From positions 1 through 28,590 of the forward strand of contig JAFAAW010000129.1 of NCBI GenBank assembly GCA_023426365.1: a DNA stretch of 28,590 nt, read 5' to 3'. The position numbers and the translations under genes were made by a program. Shown piece by piece: positions 12,560 to 19,737 of this stretch (positions are counted from its first letter, which is position 1; each line of letters begins with the position of its first letter). The notes under the pieces are model-generated. The model made no database searches. It saw only the letters and a program-made list of their open reading frames with translations, and was not told the DNA's origin. This stretch comes from Pseudomonadota bacterium (lineage in GTDB: Bacteria; Pseudomonadota; Alphaproteobacteria; Rhodospirillales; Magnetospirillaceae).

Positions 12560-14572
12560 ATGACCAACCGCCTTGGCCAGGAAACCAGCCCCTATCTGTT
12601 GCAACATCGCGACAACCCGGTCGATTGGTGGCCATGGGGGCCGGAAGCACTGGATGCGGGACGCACGCAAGGCAAGCCCATCCTGCTGTCGGTCGGGTAT
12701 GCCGCCTGCCATTGGTGCCACGTGATGGCCCATGAGAGCTTCGAGAACGACGCCATCGCCGCGCTGATGAACCGGCATTTCATCAACATCAAGGTGGACC
12801 GCGAGGAACGGCCCGACCTAGACGCCATCTACCAGCAGGCCCTGGGCATGATGGGCCAGCACGGCGGCTGGCCGCTGACCATGTTTCTCACGCCCAAGGG
12901 CGAGCCGTTCTGGGGCGGCACCTATTTTCCGCCCGCCGCCCGCTATGGCCGGCCCGGCTTTGCGGACGTGCTGCGCACGGTGGCCGACATCTGGGCCAAT
13001 GGCCAGGACAAGGTGACGGTGAACGTCGATGCCCTGCGCACGGGCCTGGGCGAGCGCCAGCAGCGCAGCGGCGGCCCGGCGCTGTCGCTCGAGCTGATGA
13101 ACGAGGGCGCCCGCCAGGTGCTGCAGATGGTGGACCCCGAACATGGCGGCCTGCGCGGCGCGCCCAAATTCCCCCAGCCCGGGCTGTTGGATTTCCTGTG
13201 GCGGGCCGGCCTGCGCACCGGCGACGACGCCCTGCGCCAGGCGGTGACCCTGACCCTGGACCACATGTGCTATGGCGGCATCTACGACCATCTGGACGGC
13301 GGCTTCATGCGCTATTCCACCGACGAAAGCTGGCTGGTCCCCCATTTCGAAAAGATGCTGTACGACAACGCGCAACTGGTCGAGCTGCTGACGCGGGTAT
13401 GGCAGGGCACAGCCGAGCCGCTTTACGCCCGGCGGGTGGCGGAAACGGTGGAATGGCTGCTGCGCGACATGATGGCCGAGGACGGCGCCTTCGCCGCCAC
13501 CGTGGACGCCGATTCCGAAGGGGTCGAGGGCAAGTTCTACACCTGGACGCCGGACCAGGTGGACGCGGCGCTGGACCCCGAGGCAGCGCGCTGGTTCAAG
13601 ATGGCCTATGACGTGCACCCCGGCGGCAATTGGGAAGGCACCACCATCCTGCATCGCAACCACCAGCCCCAGCCCATGGGGGTGGAGGACGTGCTGGCCG
13701 ACGCCCGTGCCGTGCTGTGGCGGGTGCGCGAAGAACGGGTCCACCCCATCCGCGACGACAAGGTGCTGGCCGATTGGAACGGCATGATGATCGCCGCCCT
13801 CGCCCTGGCCGGCCAGGTCTTCGCCATGCCGCGCTGGATCGACGCCGCCCGGGTGGCGTTCGAGGCGGTGCGCACCCGCATGGCCCTGCCCGGCGGACGG
13901 CTGGCCCACGCCATGCGGATGGGGCGCCTGCGCCAGGTGGGACTGCTGGACGACCTGGCCAACATGGCCCGCGCCGCCCTGATGCTGCATCAGGCCACCG
14001 GCGACGACACCCTGCTGGATTATGCGCGCCTGTGGGTCGAGGCCGCCGACCGCCACCACTGGGACAGCCGTCACGGCGGCTATTTCCAGGTCGCCGACAA
14101 TGCCGACGACGTGATCGCCCGGCTCAAGCCGGTGCATGACAACGCGGTGCCGTCGGCCAACGGCGTCATGGCCCAGGTGCTGGCGCGCCTGGCCCTGGTC
14201 ACCGGCGAGGACCGCTACCGCCAGCGCGCCGAGGCCGTGCTGGAGGCCTTTTCCGGCGAGATTTCCAGCCATTTCGCCAACATGACGGCGCTTCTGGCCG
14301 CCTACGAGATGCTGGCGGCACCGCTCCAGGTGGTGGTGGCCGGCCCGCCCGACCGCGCCGATACCGAAGCGCTGGTGCAGGCCGCCATGGCCGCGCCGGT
14401 GCCCGATCTGGTCCTGCTGCATGCCGACGGAAACGCCCTGGCCGCCCATCATCCCGCCCATGGCAAGGCGATGGTGGACGGCTCGGCCGCGGCCTATGTC
14501 TGCCGGGGCTTCACCTGCGGCAATCCGGTCACCGATGCGGGCCTATTGCGGCAGGCCCTGGCGGAGCGTTAA
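12560..14572 (+). CDS. YyaL/SPATA20-type thioredoxin-domain protein (DUF255)
   Basis: A 670-residue protein with an N-terminal DUF255 thioredoxin-like domain followed by an (alpha/alpha)6-barrel of glycoside-hydrolase/epimerase type. The opening NRLGQETSPYLLQHRDNPVD and the C-HW-C active site at Cys50 and Cys53 (CHWCHVMAHESFE) are diagnostic, as are FLTPKGEPFWGGTYFPP and the later DKVLADWNGMMI. Family members include human SPATA20 and bacterial YyaL; the reaction is not established. ATG at 12560 is chosen because the family N-terminus starts here; the frame extends upstream to 12494. The last residues are followed within 9 nt by the methyltransferase gene. Confidence 0.92.
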   Translation: MTNRLGQETSPYLLQHRDNPVDWWPWGPEALDAGRTQGKPILLSVGYAACHWCHVMAHESFENDAIAALMNRHFINIKVDREERPDLDAIYQQALGMMGQHGGWPLTMFLTPKGEPFWGGTYFPPAARYGRPGFADVLRTVADIWANGQDKVTVNVDALRTGLGERQQRSGGPALSLELMNEGARQVLQMVDPEHGGLRGAPKFPQPGLLDFLWRAGLRTGDDALRQAVTLTLDHMCYGGIYDHLDGGFMRYSTDESWLVPHFEKMLYDNAQLVELLTRVWQGTAEPLYARRVAETVEWLLRDMMAEDGAFAATVDADSEGVEGKFYTWTPDQVDAALDPEAARWFKMAYDVHPGGNWEGTTILHRNHQPQPMGVEDVLADARAVLWRVREERVHPIRDDKVLADWNGMMIAALALAGQVFAMPRWIDAARVAFEAVRTRMALPGGRLAHAMRMGRLRQVGLLDDLANMARAALMLHQATGDDTLLDYARLWVEAADRHHWDSRHGGYFQVADNADDVIARLKPVHDNAVPSANGVMAQVLARLALVTGEDRYRQRAEAVLEAFSGEISSHFANMTALLAAYEMLAAPLQVVVAGPPDRADTEALVQAAMAAPVPDLVLLHADGNALAAHHPAHGKAMVDGSAAAYVCRGFTCGNPVTDAGLLRQALAER

Positions 14573-14581
14573 GGTTTCGCC

Positions 14582-15040
14582 ATGTCATACCTTGCCTATA
14601 ACAGCCCGGTCGGGCCACTCACCCTGTTCGAGGAAGACGGCCGCATCATCGCCGTCGAATGGGGCTGGCCGCCCGAATCGGACGAACCGCCCGCCCCGGT
14701 GCTGGAACGCGCCCGCGATCAACTGGACGCCTACTTCGAGGGCAAGCTCCAGGCATTCGACCTGCCGCTCGACCCCATGGGCACGCCGTTCCAGAAAAAG
14801 GTCTGGCAGGCACTGGCGCGGATCCCGTTCGGCGCCACCCGCTCCTATGGCGAGCTGGCCAGCGAGCTGGGCACCGCGCCGCGGGCCTTGGGCGGGGCGT
14901 GCGGCCGCAACCCCATTCCCATCCTCATCCCCTGCCACCGCGTGCTGGCCGGCGATCGTTCGCTGGGCGGCTATTCCGGCATGGACGGCACCGACACCAA
15001 GCGGTTTCTGCTGCGGCTGGAAGGCGTGTCCGACCTCTAA
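14582..15040 (+). CDS. Methylated-DNA-[protein]-cysteine S-methyltransferase (Ogt/AGT)
   Basis: A 152-residue suicide DNA-repair protein that moves the alkyl group from O6-alkylguanine to its own cysteine. The active site IPCHRV places the acceptor at Cys118, and the minor-groove HTH region FGATRSYGELASELGTAPRA carries the arginine finger at Arg101. The usual NGRNP segment before the active site reads ACGRNP, with Cys107 replacing the hinge Asn: an unusual substitution. It follows the YyaL-type gene by 9 nt. Confidence 0.93.
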   Translation: MSYLAYNSPVGPLTLFEEDGRIIAVEWGWPPESDEPPAPVLERARDQLDAYFEGKLQAFDLPLDPMGTPFQKKVWQALARIPFGATRSYGELASELGTAPRALGGACGRNPIPILIPCHRVLAGDRSLGGYSGMDGTDTKRFLLRLEGVSDL

Positions 15041-15060
15041 TCCCCCTAGGAGATCCCGTC

Positions 15061-16035
15061 ATGACCAAGGCCATCCGCATCCATGAAACCGGCGGCCCCG
15101 AGGTGATGATCTGGGAGGACGTGCCCGACCGCCAGCCCGGTCCGGGCGAGGCGCTGGTGCGCCATGGCGCCGTCGGGGTCAACTTCATCGACGTCTATCA
15201 CCGCACCGGCCTGTATCCGGCCGCCCTGCCGACGGTGCTGGGCCTGGAGGCGGCCGGAACGGTGGAGGCGGTCGGCCCCGGCGTCGTCGAGGTGCAGGTG
15301 GGCGACCGCGTCGCCTATGCCGGCGGGCCGCTGGGCGCCTATGCCGAGCGCCGGGTCATCCCCGCCGACCGGCTGGTCCCCCTGCCCCACGACATTTCCG
15401 ACGTGCAGGCGGCCGGCATGATGCTCAAGGGCATGACCGCGCAATATCTCCTGCGCCGCACCTTTCCGGTCGCCGCCGGCGACACCGTCCTGATCCATGC
15501 GGCGGCCGGCGGCGTCGGCCTGATCCTGTGCCAGTGGGCCAAGCATCTGGGCGCCACCGTGATCGGCACCGTGGGGTCCGAGGAAAAGGCGGCGCTGGCC
15601 AAGGCTCATGGCTGCGACCACCCCATCTTGTACAAATCCCACGATTTCGTCGCCCGGGTGCGCGAACTGACCGACGATGCCGGCGTGCCGGTGGTCTATG
15701 ACGGCGTCGGCGCCGACACCTTCCTCAAATCGCTCGATTGCCTGCGGCCGCTGGGCATGATGGTCAGCTTCGGGCAAAGCTCGGGCAAGATCCCGCCGGT
15801 GGATCTGGGCATCCTGTCGGCCAAGGGGTCGCTGTTCGTCACCCGGCCGACGCTGATGACCTATACCGCCCAGCGCCAGGACCTGATGGCCTCGGCCGTC
15901 GAGCTGTTCGACGTGGTCCGGCACGGCTTCGTCCGCATCGAGGTGGGCGCCACCCGTCCGCTGGCCGAGGCCGCCGACGCCCATCGCGATCTGGTCGGGC
16001 GCCGGACCACCGGTTCCACCGTGCTGCTGCCCTGA
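15061..16035 (+). CDS. NADPH:quinone oxidoreductase (zeta-crystallin/QOR type)
   Basis: A 324-residue zinc-free medium-chain dehydrogenase/reductase that reduces quinones with NADPH in the cytoplasm. Signatures are VGVNFIDVYHRTGLYP near residues 39-54, the nucleotide-binding HAAAGGVGLILCQWAK near 146-161, and VVYDGVGADTF. No catalytic or structural zinc ligands are present, consistent with QOR. CTAGGAG lies 5 nt upstream of the ATG. It is probably co-transcribed with the preceding methyltransferase gene (20-nt gap). Confidence 0.93.
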   Translation: MTKAIRIHETGGPEVMIWEDVPDRQPGPGEALVRHGAVGVNFIDVYHRTGLYPAALPTVLGLEAAGTVEAVGPGVVEVQVGDRVAYAGGPLGAYAERRVIPADRLVPLPHDISDVQAAGMMLKGMTAQYLLRRTFPVAAGDTVLIHAAAGGVGLILCQWAKHLGATVIGTVGSEEKAALAKAHGCDHPILYKSHDFVARVRELTDDAGVPVVYDGVGADTFLKSLDCLRPLGMMVSFGQSSGKIPPVDLGILSAKGSLFVTRPTLMTYTAQRQDLMASAVELFDVVRHGFVRIEVGATRPLAEAADAHRDLVGRRTTGSTVLLP

Positions 16036-16036
16036 T

Positions 16037-16072
16037 TTGTATTGCCCCTCGATTAGCCCTATAATGGGCTAA
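16037..16072 (+). promoter_or_regulatory. Promoter with inverted repeat centred on the -10 box
   Basis: TTGTAT (16037-16042) and a consensus TATAAT (16060-16065) are separated by exactly 17 bp. TTAGCCC (16053-16059) and GGGCTAA (16066-16072) form a perfect 7+7 bp inverted repeat exactly framing the -10 box. A dimeric repressor there would block RNA polymerase directly. The promoter drives the small membrane protein gene at 16105. Confidence 0.75.
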
Positions 16073-16077
16073 CCATT

Positions 16078-16093
16078 TGATCCAAAAGGATCA
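16078..16093 (+). promoter_or_regulatory. Leader hairpin before the ribosome-binding site
   Basis: TGATCC-AAAA-GGATCA is a perfect 6-bp stem with an AAAA loop in the 5' leader of the 16105 gene. It ends exactly where the ribosome-binding element AGGGAG (16093-16098) begins, so it could influence initiation or mRNA stability. Confidence 0.5.
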
Positions 16094-16104
16094 GGGAGAG
16101 GGTC

Positions 16105-16674
16105 ATGACCAGGGCGGAGCGCAACCGGCTGAAGGTCAGGGTCACGGCCGCAAGCATCGTGTGGATGCTGCTGGCCGGCTGGCTGATGTGGGTGACGCTG
16201 CCCGAGGGGGCGGTGGAAACCCATGCCTCGGACCCGTTGAAGGACCGCATGAGCCTGTGCTCGGGGTCCTTCCGCGACCGCTACGACTGCAAGGAACAAC
16301 TGATCATCCAGAGCGGCCGCGACGCCTTCTACACCCTGTCGCTGCGATTCCTGCTGGTGATCGTGCCGCCGATGATCGGCACCCTGTGGCTGTCGTCCTA
16401 TCTGGCCCGCCATCCGGTATCCCTGATGGAAGAGCCGCCGCCCAGCACCGCGGCGGCGGCCGAGGACTGGAAGGCCCGCGCCCGGCTGCACACCCAGATG
16501 CAAAGCCCGGCCCAGGCCGCGCAAGCGCTGCATCTGTCGCCCGAGGACCTGCCCGAGGCGCCGTTGCAGGGCCGCCCGCGCCTGGACGACATCGCCCCGG
16601 TCGAGGATTGGAAAAGCCGTGCCCGCTCCAACACCCGCCCGCCCGGCGGCCGCGCCGAGCCCCCCTCCCGATAA
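16105..16674 (+). CDS. Two-TM membrane protein with repeated DWK(A/S)RAR motif, unknown function
   Basis: A 189-residue protein not recognised as a named family. TM1 is near residues 13-31 and TM2 near 78-99, with a periplasmic loop between them holding two cysteines (Cys52, Cys62) that could form a disulfide. The long cytoplasmic C-terminal tail is Pro/Ala-rich and contains a duplicated motif, EDWKARAR (120-127) and EDWKSRAR (167-174), like a repeated short linear binding element. A strong promoter with an operator-like repeat precedes it. The gene is convergent with rho and shares its terminator. Confidence 0.8.
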   Translation: MTRAERNRLKVRVTAASIVWMLLAGWLMWVTLPEGAVETHASDPLKDRMSLCSGSFRDRYDCKEQLIIQSGRDAFYTLSLRFLLVIVPPMIGTLWLSSYLARHPVSLMEEPPPSTAAAAEDWKARARLHTQMQSPAQAAQALHLSPEDLPEAPLQGRPRLDDIAPVEDWKSRARSNTRPPGGRAEPPSR

Positions 16675-16703
16675 GCTGCGCTTTGGCCAGGGTGCAAAAA
16701 CGA

Positions 16704-16735
16704 AAGGGCCTCTTTCCCGCCGGAAAGAGGCCCTT
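16704..16735. terminator. Bidirectional terminator between the 16105 gene and rho
   Basis: AAGGGCCTCTTTCC (16704-16717) and GGAAAGAGGCCCTT (16722-16735) form a perfect 14-bp stem with a CGCC loop. On the minus strand the stem is followed by TCGTTTTTG, a good T-tract for rho; on the plus strand the T-tract is poorer. Confidence 0.9.
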
Positions 16736-16758
16736 GGCTTTCGTGCGGCGTAGAACCC

Positions 16759-18015
16759 TTACGAGTTCATCGCCTCGAAGAAGTCCGAGTTGTTCTTGGA
16801 CTGCTTGAGCTTGTCCACCAGGAATTCCATGGCGTCCACCACGCCCATGGGCATCAGGATGCGGCGCAACACCCACATCTTGGACAGCACGCCCTTGTCC
16901 ACCAGCAATTCCTCCTTGCGGGTGCCGGAGCGGGTGATGTCGATGGCCGGGAAGGTGCGCTTGTCCGACAGCTTGCGGTCCAGGATCAGTTCCGAATTGC
17001 CGGTGCCCTTGAACTCTTCGAAGATCACCTCGTCCATGCGCGAACCGGTGTCGATCAGCGCGGTGGCGACGATGGTGAGCGAGCCGCCCTCCTCGATGTT
17101 GCGGGCGGCGCCGAAGAAGCGCTTGGGGCGCTGCAGCGCGTTGGCGTCCACGCCGCCGGTCAGCACCTTGCCCGAGCTGGGCACCACGGTGTTGTAGGCG
17201 CGCGCCAAGCGGGTGATGGAATCCAGCAGGATCACCACGTCGCGCTTGTGCTCGACCAGGCGCTTGGCCTTCTCCAGCACCATTTCGGTGACCTGGACGT
17301 GGCGGCTGGCCGGCTCGTCGAAGGTCGAGCTGATGACCTCGCCACGCACCGAGCGGGCCATGTCGGTCACTTCCTCGGGGCGTTCGTCGATCAGCAGGAC
17401 GATCAGGTAGACGTCGGGATGATTGGCGGAAATGGCATGGGCAATATTCTGCATCATCACCGTCTTGCCGGTGCGCGGCGGCGCCACGATCAGCGCGCGC
17501 TGCCCCTTGCCCAGGGGCGCCACCAGGTCGATCACCCGGGTGGTCAGGTCTTTCTTGGTGGGGTCGTCCAGCTCCAGCTTGAGCTTTTCGTCAGGATAGA
17601 GCGGGGTCAGGTTGTCGAAGTTGATGCGGTGCCGGACATTCTCCGGCGGTTCGAAATTGATGGTGTTGACCTTGAGCAGGGCGAAATAGCGTTCGCCGTC
17701 CTTGGGTGCCCTGATCTGGCCTTCCACCGTGTCGCCGGTGCGCAGGCCGAAGCGGCGGACCTGGCTGGGGCTGACATAGATGTCGTCGGGGCCGGGCAGG
17801 TAATTGGCTTCGGGGCTGCGCAGGAAGCCGAAGCCGTCTTGCAGGATCTCGAGGACGCCGTCGCCGTAGATGGGGGTGTCGTTGTCCGCCAGCTGCTTCA
17901 GGATGGCAAACATCATGTCCTGTTTGCGCAGCGTGCTGGCGTTTTCGATCTGCAATTCCTCGGCGAAAGCGAGCAGCTCGGCCGGAGATTTCTTCTTGAG
18001 TTCCTGAAGATGCAT
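16759..18015 (-). CDS. rho: Transcription termination factor Rho
   Basis: A 418-residue hexameric RNA-dependent ATPase helicase that ends transcription. The N-terminal helical segment starts MHLQELKKKSPAELL, the RNA-binding RNP1-like motif is DGFGFLRS (60-67), Walker A is APPRTGKT (178-185) and Walker B is VVILLDSITRLARAYN; the Q- and R-loop regions follow. Length is typical. ATG at 18015 is chosen as the family start although the frame stays open to 18180. The leader is about 130 nt from the predicted promoter, long enough for Rho autoregulation, which is known in other bacteria. Confidence 0.98.
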   Translation of the reverse strand: MHLQELKKKSPAELLAFAEELQIENASTLRKQDMMFAILKQLADNDTPIYGDGVLEILQDGFGFLRSPEANYLPGPDDIYVSPSQVRRFGLRTGDTVEGQIRAPKDGERYFALLKVNTINFEPPENVRHRINFDNLTPLYPDEKLKLELDDPTKKDLTTRVIDLVAPLGKGQRALIVAPPRTGKTVMMQNIAHAISANHPDVYLIVLLIDERPEEVTDMARSVRGEVISSTFDEPASRHVQVTEMVLEKAKRLVEHKRDVVILLDSITRLARAYNTVVPSSGKVLTGGVDANALQRPKRFFGAARNIEEGGSLTIVATALIDTGSRMDEVIFEEFKGTGNSELILDRKLSDKRTFPAIDITRSGTRKEELLVDKGVLSKMWVLRRILMPMGVVDAMEFLVDKLKQSKNNSDFFEAMNS

Positions 18016-18151
18016 GGGGGATGTCCGTCTGACTGCTCGCGCGATTCGCGCCTGGGGCGAGTCCCGAGGGGTCGGGGTCGACGAGGGACCTGCGCGGAAA
18101 TGACGATCTGGGGATGGCGGGCCGTTTGTCAGGCCCTTGGAATTGGGCCAA

Positions 18152-18180
18152 GCATTAGCTAAAGCCCGCTTTCGTGTCAA
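18152..18180 (-). promoter_or_regulatory. Candidate rho promoter
   Basis: On the minus strand a perfect -35 TTGACA (18175-18180) is followed after 17 bp by TAATGC (18152-18157), a weak -10; GCTAAT at shorter spacing is an alternative. The position, about 130 bp upstream of rho, is plausible. Confidence 0.5.
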
Positions 18181-18200
18181 ACCAGTTTTGCGGGCTTTAG
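18159..18200. repeat. Inverted repeat enclosing the rho -35 box
   Basis: CTAAAGCCCGC (18159-18169) and GCGGGCTTTAG (18190-18200) are perfect 11-bp arms separated by 20 nt, and the rho TTGACA lies in the spacer. On RNA from hemJ it would form a long-loop hairpin just after the hemJ stop codon; on DNA it could be an operator. Confidence 0.7.
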
Positions 18201-18216
18201 AAGCGTTACCACAGCG

Positions 18217-18651
18217 TCAGAACGGCTTCACGATCACCAGGATGACGATGAAGATCATCAACAGGGTGGGCACTTCGTTGGCGATGCGGAAGAAGCGCTG
18301 CGGCCGCGTGTTGCGGTCGGCGGCAAAATCGTTCTTCCAGCGCGCCATCATGTAGTGGGACAGGGTCATCAGGACCACGAGGGTTAGTTTCACGTGAAAC
18401 CATCCGTCCTGGAACAGGCCGCCGGTCACCGCCATCCACAAGCCCGCCACCCACGCCACCACCATGGCCGGCGTCATGATCGCGCGGAAAAGACGGCGCT
18501 CCATGATCTTGAATTTTTCCGAGGTGGCCGATCCCGCCTCGACCTCGCAATGGTAGACGAACAGGCGGGGCAGGTACAAAAGTCCGGCCATCCACGAGAT
18601 CACCGCGATGACGTGCAGGGCCTTGAGCCAGAGATAGCCTTCGCCGCTCAT
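18217..18651 (-). CDS. hemJ: Protoporphyrinogen IX oxidase HemJ
   Basis: A 144-residue four-helix integral membrane protein that oxidises protoporphyrinogen IX to protoporphyrin IX, the step before ferrochelatase. Signatures are KALHVIAVISWMAGLLYLPR with conserved His13, and FHVK with His86/Lys88 at the start of a later helix. ATG at 18651 is chosen because it overlaps the hemH stop as ATGA and matches the family N-terminus; the frame extends to 18696. A parS site lies over codons 84-88. Confidence 0.93.
   Translation of the reverse strand: MSGEGYLWLKALHVIAVISWMAGLLYLPRLFVYHCEVEAGSATSEKFKIMERRLFRAIMTPAMVVAWVAGLWMAVTGGLFQDGWFHVKLTLVVLMTLSHYMMARWKNDFAADRNTRPQRFFRIANEVPTLLMIFIVILVIVKPF
18387..18400. 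other. parS site 4 (inside hemJ)
   Basis: GTTTCACGTGAAAC, the complete 14-bp parS core palindrome, lies within hemJ. The flanking bases (A and C) do not match the 16-bp consensus, so affinity may be lower than at site 2. It is the parS nearest to the predicted origin, about 2.6 kb away. Confidence 0.88.
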
Positions 18652-19673
18652 CGATCCCGTCCCCTTGCGCTGTCCGCCTCCGTCTGGAACGGGCACCGCT
18701 GGCCGGCCGCCGCACAGCCGCGGCCGCGCAGCGCCGCCGGATCACGCACCAGCCGGGCCAGGCCGTTGATGAAATCCGGGTGATGCCCGACCGCCGGCAC
18801 CCGCACATAGGCCGGAATGCCCAAGGCTTCCGCCCGGTGGCGGTATTCGATGTCCAGCTCCACCAGGGTTTCGGAATGTTCCGAGACGAAGGCGATGGGC
18901 ACCACCACCACCGGCACGCCATCCTCGCCGGCGCGTTCCAGCTCCTCCTCGGTGGACGGGCCGATCCACTTCATGGGGCCGACGCGGCTTTGATAGCACA
19001 CCACCCAGTCCACATTGGCGATGCCGAGCGCGCCGACCACGGCACGCGCCGTCTGCTCCACGTGCTTGGGATAGGGATCGCCCTTGTCCACCACCCGCTG
19101 CGGCAGGCCATGGGCGGAAAACAGGATGCGCGGCGCCCCCCTTTCCGCCGCCCGCTGAAAGCCGGCGCGCACCAGATCGGCCATGGCCGAGACCATCCCC
19201 GGCTCGTCCGGATAGCAGCAGACGGTTTCGGTGGTCACCGCCCAGCCGGCGGCCAGCTTGCGCCATTCCCGCAGCGAGGATCGGCTGGTGGTGGTGGAAA
19301 ATTGCGGGTAAAGCGGCAGCAGGACCACCCGCTCCGCCCCCCACGCCTTGGCCGCCGCCAGCGCTTCCGCGGCGAAGGGATGCCAGTAGCGCATGGCGAC
19401 GAACACGCGATGGCCTTCGCCCAGCGCCGCTTCCAGCGCCCTGGCCTGCTTGTCGGTTTCCTCGACCAGCGGCGATTTGCCGCCCAGTTGGGCATAGATC
19501 TCGCGCGCCACCGGCCCGCGCTTCTTCGAGATGAACCGGGCCAGCACGCCGCGGATCAATCCCGGCGCGCCGATGATGGCCGGATCGTTGAACAGGTTGA
19601 ACAGGAACGGTTCGACCGCGTCCAGCGAATCGGGGCCGCCCAGGTTGAACAGGATGACTGCCGTTTTGGTCAT
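18648..19673 (-). CDS. hemH: Ferrochelatase HemH
   Basis: A 341-residue enzyme inserting Fe2+ into protoporphyrin IX to make haem at the membrane surface. Visible motifs are VILFNLGGPDS at the N-terminus, YWHPF, the active-site FSAHGLPQRVV with His188, and FVSEHSETLVELDIEY, whose Glu/His region shapes the metal site. AGGGGG lies 6 nt before the ATG. It is between hemE (64-bp gap) and hemJ (4-nt overlap), giving a hemE-hemH-hemJ operon that covers early and terminal porphyrin steps. Confidence 0.97.
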   Translation of the reverse strand: MTKTAVILFNLGGPDSLDAVEPFLFNLFNDPAIIGAPGLIRGVLARFISKKRGPVAREIYAQLGGKSPLVEETDKQARALEAALGEGHRVFVAMRYWHPFAAEALAAAKAWGAERVVLLPLYPQFSTTTSRSSLREWRKLAAGWAVTTETVCCYPDEPGMVSAMADLVRAGFQRAAERGAPRILFSAHGLPQRVVDKGDPYPKHVEQTARAVVGALGIANVDWVVCYQSRVGPMKWIGPSTEEELERAGEDGVPVVVVPIAFVSEHSETLVELDIEYRHRAEALGIPAYVRVPAVGHHPDFINGLARLVRDPAALRGRGCAAAGQRCPFQTEADSARGRDR

Positions 19674-19737
19674 GTTGATCCCCCTGGCGCGCGGAACCCG
19701 GCCCCAATGGTCCCGCCACGCCCGATCTGCGTCTTGC

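Noticed and set aside
11857..12567. Extended 236-codon form of the 2Fe-2S protein
   Set aside because: The extra N-terminal part overlaps the DUF6489-type gene in another frame and has no domain; the GTG at 12213 fits the family and the GTGA coupling.
12818..14461. Minus-strand open frame of 547 codons opposite the YyaL-type gene
   Set aside because: Composition is His/Gly/Gln-rich with no recognisable domain, and the plus strand encodes a full-length known family.
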